Positions 45,084 through 54,006 of a DNA stretch of 64,000 nucleotides are shown here, one piece after another. The notes beneath the pieces are model-generated. The model saw only the letters and a list, made by a program, of their open reading frames with translations, did no database searches and was not told the DNA's origin. This stretch comes from Tellurirhabdus bombi (GTDB lineage: Bacteria > Bacteroidota > Bacteroidia > Cytophagales > Spirosomataceae), in assembly GCF_021484805.1 (NCBI RefSeq), contig NZ_CP090557.1, positions 4,538,001-4,602,000 on the forward strand. Reading direction: 5' to 3'. Each line of letters starts with the position of its first letter. Positions within the stretch are counted from its first letter, which is position 1. Made by a program: the position numbers and the translations under genes.

Positions 45084-45689
45084 ATACGTTAAGTATTTTT
45101 CTTAGTAGATAGATAAATAATTAGCTCACTTTTGGAGTCGCTGCACAATATAGGGCAAATTGTGTCTGATAAAAAATTATTGAACAGATTAAAGTAGCTA
45201 ATTATCAAATAATACCTAGCTATTTTTCTCTAGCTGGGAATCTGGCAATAAACGTATATAGCCTACTTTAGCGCTCCTTATTCTGTATGGTCTTGATTAC
45301 GTTTACTGCTGAATTAACTTTCGGTATCGCTTTGCACTTGATAGGTTACTACCCACGAGCTTGACTATTTCCAAGACCGAAAACCTTTTCTAAAGCGGCT
45401 CTTACTTTATTAGAAGGCAACGGCTACTCGGCCCATTGCTTTTGGATCTAGCATCATCCTGTATGCTTAATAATAACTACATCGCGCTGCTGCGCCGATT
45501 TGATGTTGGCCAAATCTAGCCTCAGGCAAGAGGTACGCCTACATTAAACAGGCATATATTTTTTCTACAACTTGTTATATTTGTCTGCTAATTCACAAAT
45601 TTTGATTGCAAAAGATAGGATAGCACCCAATTATTCCAAATCTACTTCATTTTCTCCTGCACTTCTTATGTCTAATAATTTTTAGCTGA
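45084..45689. other. 606-bp divergent intergenic region
   Basis: It lies between the PqqD-like operon and the ATP-grasp gene. TATATTTG at 45576-45583 matches the -7 consensus for the plus-strand ATP-grasp gene, 107 nt before its start. I found no supported small peptide gene on either strand and no exact -7 box for the PqqD operon. The DNA is AT-rich. Confidence 0.5.
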
Positions 45690-46577
45690 ATGACGAATTT
45701 TACCAAATCAAGCCAACGTTTAAAGAAACTGCTACAACGGGAATCGTATACCAAATTAAAATCGCTGGTGATTACCGAAGCTTATTGCCGGAAAGAAAAA
45801 ATACTTTTCCCTAAAAAGCGTTTTTCGGGCTATACTATACTGCTTACCGATAAAGGCTCGTATAGAAACCGCCTCACCCAAAAAAACTTTAAAAGCACCA
45901 ACATAGCGCTGGAATTTGCAACCTTTGATACCGATACTGATTTTGCTCGCTACGATATGGTAATCCCTATAACCATAGAAGACTTGCTTGTATGCCATAA
46001 TGAACGGGACGTAATTAACCAAACCCTTATACCGCTACCCTCTTACCAGGCTATAGAAACCTGCCACCGAAAAGACCTTTTTACACAAGCCTTGCACAAA
46101 GCCGGGCTGGGTCATTTTTTACCGGGCAAAGGTGGGCATTATCCATACATCCTTAAAAAGAATACTGGTGAGTACAGCAGCAACACCCACATTATAAAAA
46201 GCAGTGTTGATGAAACTACCTGGTTGCACATGCTTAACTGCCCCGACTATTTTAAACAGGAACTTATAGCAGGCCATGAAGAATATGCTGGACATATCGT
46301 TTTTAAAAACGGCAAAGTGGTTGCAAGCATTACCATTCGTTACAGCTACTCTAACCCGGTTTACGTGCAGGGCACCGAAAGACAGATAAGCAAACATATC
46401 GTAAAACCGCGCTACTTGCCCGAATTTACCCGTGTACTGAATGCCATAGGATTTGAGGGGCTGTGTTGCATCGATTATAAAATAAAAGATGGCGTACCAA
46501 AGATATTTGAAATAAACCCACGCTTCGGAGGAAGCTTGTGCCCGTATTTTTTCAGCCTGCTAAGACAACTGCAATAA
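45690..46577 (+). CDS. ATP-grasp ligase-like protein, probably acquired
   Basis: The 295 residues have an N-terminal part of pre-ATP-grasp type and an ATP-grasp core: YKQ-like QELIAGHEEYAGHIVFKNGK, then GLCCIDYKIKDGVPKIFEIN and the metal-binding EINPRFGGS near the end. The family joins a carboxylate to an amine or thiol through an acyl phosphate. It is shorter than most relatives and ends soon after the NPR motif. The gene is more AT-rich than its neighbours and often uses the ATA codon, rare elsewhere here, which suggests transfer. Confidence 0.75.
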   Translation: MTNFTKSSQRLKKLLQRESYTKLKSLVITEAYCRKEKILFPKKRFSGYTILLTDKGSYRNRLTQKNFKSTNIALEFATFDTDTDFARYDMVIPITIEDLLVCHNERDVINQTLIPLPSYQAIETCHRKDLFTQALHKAGLGHFLPGKGGHYPYILKKNTGEYSSNTHIIKSSVDETTWLHMLNCPDYFKQELIAGHEEYAGHIVFKNGKVVASITIRYSYSNPVYVQGTERQISKHIVKPRYLPEFTRVLNAIGFEGLCCIDYKIKDGVPKIFEINPRFGGSLCPYFFSLLRQLQ

Positions 46578-46806
46578 GCAGGCTTATCAATTACTAATAT
46601 AGTGAACATTCCCATAGTAGAATAAGCCTACCTTATGTCGTAGACGTTCATTTCTTCCATTAATCAAGGCTATAACTTACTACTAACTAATATCTCCAGG
46701 GCTTAAATAAGCATGATACTATTTTCAGCGGAACCACCCTCAATAATTGTCGCAAATACCCTATACAATGTCGGACCAGCCCCCCTCCCAAGGCACAAAC
46801 TAGCCC

Positions 46807-46814
46807 TACCTTTG
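46807..46814 (+). promoter_or_regulatory. -7 box of the VOC gene
   Basis: TACCTTTG matches TAnnTTTG exactly and lies 27 nt before the ATG at 46842. Confidence 0.5.
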
Positions 46815-46841
46815 TCTTACTAACTCAAACCCAGTAAGCAT

Positions 46842-47249
46842 ATGGCGACTAAAATTTTTGTCAATCTGCCCGTTAAGAATTTAGATCAATCTGTAGCCTT
46901 TTTTACGAAACTCGGCTTTACGTTTAACCCTCAATTCACCGATGAAAAGGCCACTTGCATGGTCGTTGGCGACGATAACTATGTTATGCTTTTGGTAGAG
47001 CCGTTTTTTCAATCGTTTACCAAAAAAGAGCTGAACAATACTTCCACCACTGCGGAAACCATCATTGCCTTGACCGCTGACAACCGGCAACAAGTCGATG
47101 AACTCGCCGATAAAGCCATTGCAGCCGGAGCAACAACCTATGCAGAGCCTATAGATCAAGGCTTTATGTATAGCCGAAGCTTCCAGGACCTGGACGGCCA
47201 TCATTGGGAATTTTTCTACATGGATCCCAAAGCCGTTGAGCCTCAATAG
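46842..47249 (+). CDS. VOC-superfamily (glyoxalase/bleomycin-resistance-like) protein
   Basis: The 135 residues form two beta-alpha-beta-beta-beta modules: KIFVNLPVKNLDQSVAFFTKLGF and the later VDELADKAIAAGATTYAEP, ending SFQDLDGHHWEFFYMD with the C-terminal metal-ligand Glu. Such small proteins of Bacteroidota are often annotated as glyoxalases; the substrate is unknown. Confidence 0.88.
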   Translation: MATKIFVNLPVKNLDQSVAFFTKLGFTFNPQFTDEKATCMVVGDDNYVMLLVEPFFQSFTKKELNNTSTTAETIIALTADNRQQVDELADKAIAAGATTYAEPIDQGFMYSRSFQDLDGHHWEFFYMDPKAVEPQ

Positions 47250-47266
47250 ATTTAAAAAACAGCTTT

Positions 47267-47317
47267 ACCCTAATTAAGATTTTCTCCAATCAAAATCTTA
47301 ATTAGGGTTTTTCTCTT
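47267..47317 (+). terminator. Intrinsic terminator after the VOC gene
   Basis: A perfect 17-bp stem (47267-47283 with 47292-47308) is followed by TTTTTCTCTTT. It lies between convergent genes. Confidence 0.88.
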
Positions 47318-47322
47318 TCTAC

Positions 47323-48186
47323 TTAATGAGTCGGAACCCCGAGCCAACGCAGCAAAGTTTGGTTGAACAAGTCGGGCTCTTCATACTGAGGCGTGTGCGA
47401 ACTCTCTTCAAACACACTTATAGTCAGATCATTAAATCGTCCCCGCACCGAGTCCCATAAGGTAGGAGGCCCTGTCAGGAAGTCATATTTGCCAAGGAGT
47501 AACAACACGGGTTTATCAAAATCAGCCAATCCCTCCGTAATATCAATATCCCGAAAAATCGCACCCCAGACATGATCAATAATTTGCATGTTGGTATAAA
47601 CGCCACGCCATAAAGCAGTGGCGTCAAATTGGTAGTCATACCAGCTTTGCGGCCCGGCAGCAACGCAAAAAGCCACAAAACGGCGTTCGGGAGCTGCCTC
47701 AATTTGGGCGGGTAACAGCGCCATGTTTTTGTCGAAAGCTTGCTTCCGCTCCGGCGTAGCCCGGGTCTGAAAAAAAGCTGCCGTAGCCTGGTGCGTGGCA
47801 GCACTGTAGTTGGGGCTAACGCCAATCATCACCACGCGCGAGACATGCTGAGTGTATTTTTTAGCATATTCTAATGCCAAAAACGCATGCCCCGAGTGGC
47901 CAATCACCAGCACATTTTCTAGTTCTAATTCCTTTCTGATGCGGTCAACGTCGGCCAGCAGCACATTCAACTGATAATCTTCAGGTGCGAGTTCTCGGGG
48001 CGGCGGCACAAACCCACGGTGATCGATGAAAATAAGCTTTAGGTGTTCACGGATATTCCCCAAAAATGTTCTGGGATAATAGACGGAACTACCAATGACT
48101 AAAGCAGGCATTCCTTCCCCTTCAATGATATAACCTAACTTAAACCCCTGACTATCAATTGTTCCTTTTTTACTTATCGCTTGCAT
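47323..48186 (-). CDS. Alpha/beta-hydrolase
   Basis: The 287 residues have the fold's features: IFIDHRGFVPPPRELAPE, nucleophile elbow GHSGHAFLALEYA with the Ser, VVMIGVSPNY, LLLLGKYDFLTGPP with the acid, and the His in FEESSHTPQYEEPDLF. No signal peptide is visible. It resembles proline-iminopeptidase-like and epoxide-hydrolase-like members; the substrate is unknown. Confidence 0.88.
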   Translation of the reverse strand: MQAISKKGTIDSQGFKLGYIIEGEGMPALVIGSSVYYPRTFLGNIREHLKLIFIDHRGFVPPPRELAPEDYQLNVLLADVDRIRKELELENVLVIGHSGHAFLALEYAKKYTQHVSRVVMIGVSPNYSAATHQATAAFFQTRATPERKQAFDKNMALLPAQIEAAPERRFVAFCVAAGPQSWYDYQFDATALWRGVYTNMQIIDHVWGAIFRDIDITEGLADFDKPVLLLLGKYDFLTGPPTLWDSVRGRFNDLTISVFEESSHTPQYEEPDLFNQTLLRWLGVPTH

Positions 48187-48496
48187 TTGCTGTTTGTTCG
48201 CTATTAACGCAGCAAATTTAGACGACAGGACAAAATGCTGATTAAAAATTAACTATTCGGTTACAGCCATATACGTTAACTGGCATTTCTTCCAGTTAAA
48301 ACCTCTAAAAATCAACCTCATTTAGGCTTACTGATTCGCTGCTGACTCATCTACTAAGGATATAGATTCAAACGCCTGGAACGGAAAGCGGCTTAAACAT
48401 TTCATATGTTCTAAACAACAAGCCCCGTTGTTGTGCGTTTTGCCTGTACAATTCAATACCAATTACTCTGTTCAAATTCGCAAAACACACGTCAAC
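48187..48496. other. Intergenic region with a short inverted repeat
   Basis: Between divergent genes. TTAACTGG at 48276-48283 and CCAGTTAA at 48292-48299 form an 8-bp inverted repeat. Nothing else could be supported. Confidence 0.4.
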
Positions 48497-48976
48497 ATGG
48501 TGAAAAAATGGCTAACGCTTGCCCCCCTTTTAGGACTTATGCTGGTTTTGATGAGTCACCAAACCGCCAAAAAACCTTTACTGATCAAGCTGGCACCCAA
48601 GCAGATTGGTACAGAAATGTGGGCAACCATGACGTTTACGAACCAGTCGGGCCAACCCATTTATCTGAATAAAATAGATATTTGCTTTGATGGCAAGTTG
48701 CTCAATAACGTGTTCCAAATTCAGAAAAAAGGTAAACCACTCGACTACACGGGTGTTCTGGTAAAAAGGCGAACGCCCACCGCCGCAGACTTCGTTCTTT
48801 TGCAACCTCGCAAAAGCATTACCACCAAAACGCGCCTGGATAAAGCCTACGCTTTTCAACCGGGCAAGCACCAATACACCATTCAGTACAGCCATTATCA
48901 CGGCTCTCCCAAGAATGAAAGCACGCTTAATCAATTTACATCGGCTGCTTTTCCCTTTGTTTATACGTCTCGATAA
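48497..48976 (+). CDS. Secreted hypothetical protein
   Basis: The ATG at 48497 (MVKKWLTLAPLLGLMLVLMSH) begins a signal-like helix and is preferred to an earlier in-frame start. The 159 residues are mainly beta: MWATMTFTNQSGQPIYLNKI, DFVLLQPRKSITTKTRLDKA and HQYTIQYSHYHGSPKN. The pattern suggests an immunoglobulin-like fold, as in proteins that describe intermediate chaperone-like or adhesion domains. I do not recognise a family. Confidence 0.65.
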   Translation: MVKKWLTLAPLLGLMLVLMSHQTAKKPLLIKLAPKQIGTEMWATMTFTNQSGQPIYLNKIDICFDGKLLNNVFQIQKKGKPLDYTGVLVKRRTPTAADFVLLQPRKSITTKTRLDKAYAFQPGKHQYTIQYSHYHGSPKNESTLNQFTSAAFPFVYTSR

Positions 48977-49000
48977 CGCTTTTCACAGGCCATCCTAACC

Positions 49001-49056
49001 TAAAAAAGCAGTAGGTTGATCAAGAAGCGAATTGCTTTTCTTAATCAACCTACTGC
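49001..49056 (-). terminator. Intrinsic terminator after the double-glycine peptide gene
   Basis: A perfect 13-bp stem (49008-49020 with 49044-49056) is followed on the minus strand by TTTTTTAGG. It makes the peptide gene monocistronic. Confidence 0.85.
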
Positions 49057-49085
49057 ACCTGCTACTCGAAATTTTTGCTCAGTCC

Positions 49086-49337
49086 TTAACAGGAGGCTAA
49101 ACTAGAGCTTGAATTATATTGATTGTTTGATTCAAAATTTAGACTCAGGTCCAGGTTTAAATTCAGTTCAAGACCCAAAAAGCCCCGGTTCCAGCTAGAG
49201 TTGGAACTGCTTCCGTTTCCGCTCCCGCAGGTGCCACATCCATTCGACGTTGTTGTGCTAGTACCACCTTGTACTTGAATCATTTCCGCTGTCGATAACT
49301 CCTCTACTCCGAATTGATTTAAATTGAACGTATTCAT
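49086..49337 (-). CDS. Double-glycine-leader peptide, bacteriocin/RiPP-like
   Basis: The 83-residue peptide has a typical leader, residues 1-25: NLNQFGVEELSTAEMIQVQGG, split here after the ELS motif, ending in Gly24-Gly25, the cleavage site of C39-peptidase transporters. The 58-residue core has CGTC (34-37), a Ser/Asn/Gly-rich stretch, an alternating strand LGLELNLNLDLSLNFE (54-69) and a Ser-rich end with Cys83. A near -7 box, AATCTTTG, lies at 49446-49439. No export ATPase or modifying enzyme is adjacent. It may be an antimicrobial or signal peptide. Confidence 0.75.
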   Translation of the reverse strand: MNTFNLNQFGVEELSTAEMIQVQGGTSTTTSNGCGTCGSGNGSSSNSSWNRGFLGLELNLNLDLSLNFESNNQYNSSSSLASC

Positions 49338-49793
49338 GATGGTGTGTTGTTTAATTATGCCTACTCATAAGCTTTTCGGCCTCCGCTTCCCAAACAGCCT
49401 TTCTTCACAAATCGTACTGTTTTCCCGTTTGGGTAAGACAAAGATTGCTGATTTTTCTTTTGTGTCTGATAACTAAAGGATATTACATTATAAATTAGAG
49501 TTATACAATTATAACCGATCTGGAAAACAAATATGTACTTATTAGCACCAGCATAAACTCTTTTCCTACATGATCCTATTGAACTTGGCTACCGTTCAAT
49601 CAAAAACACTTTGGGAATCAGGACCATTACAGGTAATTTGCTCTAGTATACATCACTTAGTACATCTGTAAATAGAGTGTTGCTAAAGAACCTTCCTCGG
49701 ACTTTGAACCTCTAGCGTCTTAAATTGCCGGTATTGAGCCGGCTTTTGTCTTATAAAGACGTCCTTTTCTTACCATTTATACAAGGATCAAAC
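49338..49793. other. Intergenic region upstream of the peptide gene
   Basis: It holds the likely promoter of the peptide gene (one-mismatch -7 box at 49439-49446). No other gene or repeat could be supported. Confidence 0.4.
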
Positions 49794-49829
49794 AAAAAAC
49801 CCGAAGCCTTCATCAGCCTCGGGTTTTTT
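49794..49829 (-). terminator. Intrinsic terminator after the GH88 gene
   Basis: An 11-bp stem AAAAAACCCGA/TCGGGTTTTTT (49794-49804 with 49819-49829) supplies the T-run on the minus strand, 16 bp after the GH88 stop. Confidence 0.85.
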
Positions 49830-49844
49830 GTTTATTAATTCTGC

Positions 49845-51020
49845 TTAGATAAACAGGCGCTTGCCCGCTTTTACTTTTTCGTAGCGCATCAGGCCCTCAA
49901 TGAAATAATAATCCGCGTACACTAGCGGCACGTCAATCTCCGATTTGCCGGGTTTGTGTCCAACGCTGTGTTGCAGGACAAACTGGTTATTATCGCCCAG
50001 CTTCGCCTTGTAGGACGCAGACGACAAACTCTGCAACATCTTCTCAGCCGCTTGAACGTAGGTTTTTTGTTTTGCTTTGCTATACTGACTCAGCTCTAGT
50101 AGTGCCGATGCGGTAATGGCCCCTGCCGAGGCATCCCGTTCTTCGTTCGGCCGATTGAAATCCCAATAAGGAATTTTGTCTTCCGGTAAATTAGAATGGC
50201 TCAGGAAATAATCCGCAATTTTCTGCGCCTGGGTCAGGTAACGTTTGTCTTTTGTTTCGCGGTACATAACCGTGTAGCCATACAGGCCCCACGCCTGCCC
50301 GCGCGCCCAGGCCGATTCGTCGGCGGCACCCTGGTGGGTTTTCTGCGCTGCCACGCTGCCATCGGGGTTATAACAAACCACGTGGAAGCTGCTATTATCC
50401 GCCCGAAAATGGTTTTTCATGGTGTTATCCGCGTGGGTAACCGCAATCTTACGGAAAGACGGATCACCCGTTGCTTTGGACGCCCAGAACAAAAATTCCA
50501 GATTCATCATGTTGTCAATGATGACCGGATAATTGTATGTACCGAATTTATCCCAGGATTTGATTACCCCTACTTTCGGATCAAAACGGGAAGCCAGGGA
50601 ATTAGCCCCCTGGATCATAATGTCGCGGTACTTCGGATTTTTGGTAAGCCGGTAGCCATTCCCGTACGAGCAATACAGCATAAAGCCCAAATCGTGGGTG
50701 CGGGTGTTATACTGCTCTTTTTCTAGCGGAGCGGTCCACTTTTCGGCTAGTTTCCGGTATTTAGGATCTTTTGTATATTCATAAACATACCAGAGATTGC
50801 CGGGGAAGAAGCCACTAGTCCACCAACTGGTTTCGCGGTCGTTGGCCGATCCGTCGGGTTTAGTGGAATGAGGAATTCGATCCGTTCCTTTGCGTGCCTG
50901 ATCGGCCAGCACCAGCTGACGTCCCGCATCGGTAACCTCCTTGCGTACGTTCAGCGCAGTTGGAGCTGTAAAAGCAGCCATTAATAGCGTGGCGGCTGCC
51001 GTGATTACATACTTTTTCAT
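49845..51020 (-). CDS. Glycoside hydrolase family 88 (unsaturated uronyl hydrolase)
   Basis: The ATG at 51020 (MKKYVITAAATLLMAAFTAP) starts a signal peptide; 391 residues. The (alpha/alpha)6 barrel shows SWWTSGFFPGNLWYVYEYTKD, HDLGFMLYCSYG and IIDNMMNLEFLFWASKATGD, containing the two Asp residues that act in GH88, and AWARGQAWGLYGYTVMYRET. The family removes the unsaturated uronic acid left by polysaccharide lyases, so it would complete the work of the PL11 enzymes encoded 30 kb away. A degenerate copy of the regulon operator may lie upstream, but the match is weak. Confidence 0.92.
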   Translation of the reverse strand: MKKYVITAAATLLMAAFTAPTALNVRKEVTDAGRQLVLADQARKGTDRIPHSTKPDGSANDRETSWWTSGFFPGNLWYVYEYTKDPKYRKLAEKWTAPLEKEQYNTRTHDLGFMLYCSYGNGYRLTKNPKYRDIMIQGANSLASRFDPKVGVIKSWDKFGTYNYPVIIDNMMNLEFLFWASKATGDPSFRKIAVTHADNTMKNHFRADNSSFHVVCYNPDGSVAAQKTHQGAADESAWARGQAWGLYGYTVMYRETKDKRYLTQAQKIADYFLSHSNLPEDKIPYWDFNRPNEERDASAGAITASALLELSQYSKAKQKTYVQAAEKMLQSLSSASYKAKLGDNNQFVLQHSVGHKPGKSEIDVPLVYADYYFIEGLMRYEKVKAGKRLFI

Positions 51021-51151
51021 GGTTTGCTCTTGTACCAAATGGCCCTTGTTTTAAGCTACTTTCTGTAGATTGAATGAATGATTTATTGATCTTTCTACAA
51101 AAGAGCTTTTCCGCGGCCAACTACTCTTTCTGTGAAAGAGAGTTCATGAGA

Positions 51152-51550
51152 TCACTTTTGCAAACCCGACTGAAGGCGCCGCCGAATGGTGTCAACGCTG
51201 ACCGAAAGCGGCTGGTGCAGGCTAATTTCACGGTAGGCCTGTTTAAGCCCTACCTCCTGCGAACGATGGTTCAAGCCTTGAAGAATGGTTTCAGGAATCA
51301 GGCTCTGTTTTTTGCCCCGCCCCGGCTTATCAACCAGTTGGTCCAGACCACCCTGTTTGAATCGGTTCAACCAATTATAAACCGTCCGCCGATTTACCTG
51401 AAAAAGCTCCATTAATTCTGTAACCGTCAGGCCATGGGAGTGCAACAAAACACATCGGCAACGAAGAGCTAAGTTCTGGTTAACACCTGGCGACTGAATG
51501 ATTTGTCTCAACTGCTGAATTTCATCAGGATTTAATTGTAGGCAACGCAT
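51152..51550 (-). CDS. Orphan helix-turn-helix protein of IS630-transposase type
   Basis: The 132 residues match the N-terminal half of IS630-family transposases: LNPDEIQQLRQIIQSPG, RCRCVLLHSHGLTVTELMEL, FQVNRRTVYNWLNRFKQGG and DKPGRGKKQ. The catalytic DDE domain is absent: only about 110 bp separate its stop from the GH88 gene. It is either a transposon remnant or a domesticated DNA-binding protein. Confidence 0.75.
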   Translation of the reverse strand: MRCLQLNPDEIQQLRQIIQSPGVNQNLALRCRCVLLHSHGLTVTELMELFQVNRRTVYNWLNRFKQGGLDQLVDKPGRGKKQSLIPETILQGLNHRSQEVGLKQAYREISLHQPLSVSVDTIRRRLQSGLQK

Positions 51551-51915
51551 AAGCCAATGAATTTACATACAATGAGTTAGACTATTATCTGAGTAATACC
51601 AACAAGTCTCTCTAAATAATTACTATAATTAACTTAACCCAATATACGTCATTCAGTAAAGAATGGATTTCTACTATTTAAAAATCTTTTATTACAATTT
51701 TTAATTTCCTCTTAGCCAACTAGTAACAAAAAAATCCCTGCACCGAGACAGTGCAGGGATTTTGCTCACAATTTCGTTTTTCTATAAAACCAAACATGTC
51801 AAATTTAGAGAGTTGTCTGGACGATTTCTTTACGCTTTTTGTCTGCTTCTAATACTTTTTAAACGTTTTCACTAATTACGCAGCGAGTTCTGTAAAAAAT
51901 TTACAACAGCAGCGA
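51551..51915. other. Intergenic region with one terminator
   Basis: A perfect 13-bp stem (51731-51743 with 51751-51763) is followed on the minus strand by seven T; it probably ends the LytS-type kinase transcript. Nothing else was found. Confidence 0.6.
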
Positions 51916-53085
51916 TCAGTATGCTTTATGCTCAGAAGTGGCTAAATCTGGAATTAGCACGCTCACGGTAGTCGTTCCACCTGGGGGCTGTTCAAAACGG
52001 AGGTGAGCTGTTTGCCCGTACATTTGCTCCAGGCGCAACAGGGTGTTAGACAGACCCAATCCCGTACCGCTTGTACTTTGCTTTTTTTTCTCCCCCAAAC
52101 CGTTATCGAAAACCTCGATTTCTACGCCCTCAGCGCAGCGTCGGGACGAGATTCGAATCAGCGCTTCGGTAGCCAGGTTGGCGATGCCGTGCGTAATAGC
52201 GTTCTCCACCAGTGGTTGCAGGATCAGTTGCGGAACCGGCCAACGCTCCGTGCCGGGTTCAATGGCATATTCAATCTTTAAGCGATCCTCGAAGCGAATT
52301 TGCTGGATAGCCAGGTATTGTTTGGTTAGCTGCAACTCTTCCTGCAATTCCAGCGCATTCGCTTCCTGGCGGGCCAGCACCGTTCTCAACAAATCGCTCA
52401 GCGTCACCACCATTAGGGTAGCCCGCTTGGTCTGGTTGCAAATCATCAGGCTAACAATGGTGTGGAGCGTATTGAACAGAAAGTGCGGATTTAACTGCAT
52501 TTTCAGCGTCTGAAGTTGCGCATTGGCCAACTGTCCTTTGAGCTGCGCATTGGTTAATTCGGTGCTTAAATGCTGCTGCTTCAAGGACTGAAACCGGTAC
52601 ACGTAGATCAGGACATTGTAACAAACGACCAGCAACATATATTGGCCAAAGGCAGTACCATAACTCATGAAAAAGACCATTACAACCCGCCGTAGCGTAA
52701 TCTGATCTCCCCGCTCATAGGCCATTGCGGCCCCCAAAAGCGAATATTCGATCACTAGCTCAAAGGCGTACAACACCGATACAATGAGCAAATGAATCAG
52801 CAGGTGGCCAATCAATTTATAGGACTTCCGGTAATTTTGGAGCGGAAAACGCTGGGCGAAATAAATAATCAAAGGCGTGGCTCCCCACCAGTAGAGCAAT
52901 TCAATGAGCCAGTATAAGGTCTCCGTATAATACATCCGACCGTTGGGCGTCAGCAGCCAAACCATGGTGGCCTGGCTATACCAGATCATGCCAAAAAAAA
53001 TCCAGTACAAGAAGGCATACCACCAGAATTGGCGGGTAGTTAACGGAATACCAGACGGTTGCAGGACTCTACTTACGAAGCCCAT
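51916..53085 (-). CDS. LytS/YehU-type membrane histidine kinase
   Basis: The 389 residues have four membrane helices (about 15-165), a coiled linker, the His_kinase motif LKMQLNPHFLFNTLHTIVSL (phospho-acceptor His), and an ATPase domain (LQPLVENAITHGI, VFDNGLGEK, GTGLGLSNTLLRLEQMYG). It should phosphorylate a LytTR regulator; the nearest is encoded 144 bp upstream. It has no response regulator downstream. It is a paralogue of the kinase at 53978-55180. Confidence 0.93.
   Translation of the reverse strand: MGFVSRVLQPSGIPLTTRQFWWYAFLYWIFFGMIWYSQATMVWLLTPNGRMYYTETLYWLIELLYWWGATPLIIYFAQRFPLQNYRKSYKLIGHLLIHLLIVSVLYAFELVIEYSLLGAAMAYERGDQITLRRVVMVFFMSYGTAFGQYMLLVVCYNVLIYVYRFQSLKQQHLSTELTNAQLKGQLANAQLQTLKMQLNPHFLFNTLHTIVSLMICNQTKRATLMVVTLSDLLRTVLARQEANALELQEELQLTKQYLAIQQIRFEDRLKIEYAIEPGTERWPVPQLILQPLVENAITHGIANLATEALIRISSRRCAEGVEIEVFDNGLGEKKKQSTSGTGLGLSNTLLRLEQMYGQTAHLRFEQPPGGTTTVSVLIPDLATSEHKAY
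52451..52518 (-). repeat. 68-bp perfect repeat, copy 1 (in the first LytS-type kinase)
   Basis: These 68 bases are identical to 54543-54610 in the paralogous kinase. They encode the helix and His motif around LQTLKMQLNPHFLFNTLHTI. Third codon positions are also identical, whereas flanking sequence has diverged. Confidence 0.9.
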
Positions 53086-53229
53086 AATTGAAAAAAACGC
53101 TTTTGCTCACAAACTTTTTTGATTAGGCTCGGCCTCCGCAAACATACTAATTTCAAGCAGTTAACAAGATATAGCCGAATTGGATATAGCATTTTTGCTG
53201 TCTCTGTTCTGGAAGAAAAACGGCGCTGC

Positions 53230-54006
53230 TTATTCATTGCGACTGATAAAAGCGCGAAGGTTATCGCGGTAGCTACGGGTCCATTTTAAACTTTCTCCCG
53301 ATTCGAGTTTAACGATGTGGTCGCCGTTAAAGTGGGTTTCAATCTCGCGGATGAAGGCGAGGTTGACAATGTAGGATCGGTGAATGCGGGTGAAATTTAC
53401 GGGATTGAGCCGCGTTTCCAGATTAGTCAGAGAATCGTAGATGATGTAATTTCCGGTACTGGTGTGCAGGGTAATGTAGTTGCTATCGGCGTCGAAATAA
53501 CTCACCTCATTCAGGTTAACAAAGAACATCCGGCCGTTTTCTTTGACCAGAATCCGCTGCAAATACTCCCGCTTCGGACCGGGAAACTGCTCCTGAATCA
53601 GTTGGGCCATCATCTGCTCAATGTTCGGCTGGTTGCGGCTCTGTAGCCTGCTCAGCGCCCGACTCATGGCCTGTTGGAAGCGAATGTCGTCAAACGGCTT
53701 CAGCAAATAATCGATGGCGTTCACCTCAAAAGCCTGGAGTGCGTATTGATCGTAGGCGGTAGTGAAAACCACAATAGGCTGGTGATCAGCCCATATCTGA
53801 CGGAGCACCCCAAACCCATCGAGCCGGGGCATCTGAATATCCAGGAAAATCAGATCGGGCCGGTATTGCAAAATTTTAGCAACGGCTTCGGTTCCATTGG
53901 CGGCTTCATCGACAATGCTTACGTTAGGCGTGGTGGCCAGTAACGCCCGGATAACCTGGCGGGCGGCGACCTCATCGTCAATGATGAGCGTGCGATACAG
54001 AGACAT
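53230..54006 (-). CDS. LytTR-family response regulator
   Basis: The ATG at 54006 (MSLYRTLIIDDEVAARQVI) is chosen; 258 residues. The receiver domain (about 1-120) has the acidic pair, the phospho-acceptor Asp in LIFLDIQMPRLDGF and the Lys in YLLKPFDD. The LytTR DNA-binding domain follows (about 150-255: RILVKENGRMFFVNLNEVSY, FTRIHRSYIVNLAFI). It overlaps the end of the upstream kinase gene by 29 bp, so that kinase is the likely partner. Confidence 0.95.
   Translation of the reverse strand: MSLYRTLIIDDEVAARQVIRALLATTPNVSIVDEAANGTEAVAKILQYRPDLIFLDIQMPRLDGFGVLRQIWADHQPIVVFTTAYDQYALQAFEVNAIDYLLKPFDDIRFQQAMSRALSRLQSRNQPNIEQMMAQLIQEQFPGPKREYLQRILVKENGRMFFVNLNEVSYFDADSNYITLHTSTGNYIIYDSLTNLETRLNPVNFTRIHRSYIVNLAFIREIETHFNGDHIVKLESGESLKWTRSYRDNLRAFISRNE

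Noticed and set aside
45084-45689. Small precursor peptide gene between the PqqD operon and the ATP-grasp gene
   Set aside because: Reading both strands gave no frame with a leader-like motif or suitable start.
51021-51150. Regulon operator before GH88
   Set aside because: Two partial CAGAAAG half-sites exist on the minus strand, but neither the tandem 10-bp spacing nor a good -7 box fits the pattern of the other promoters.
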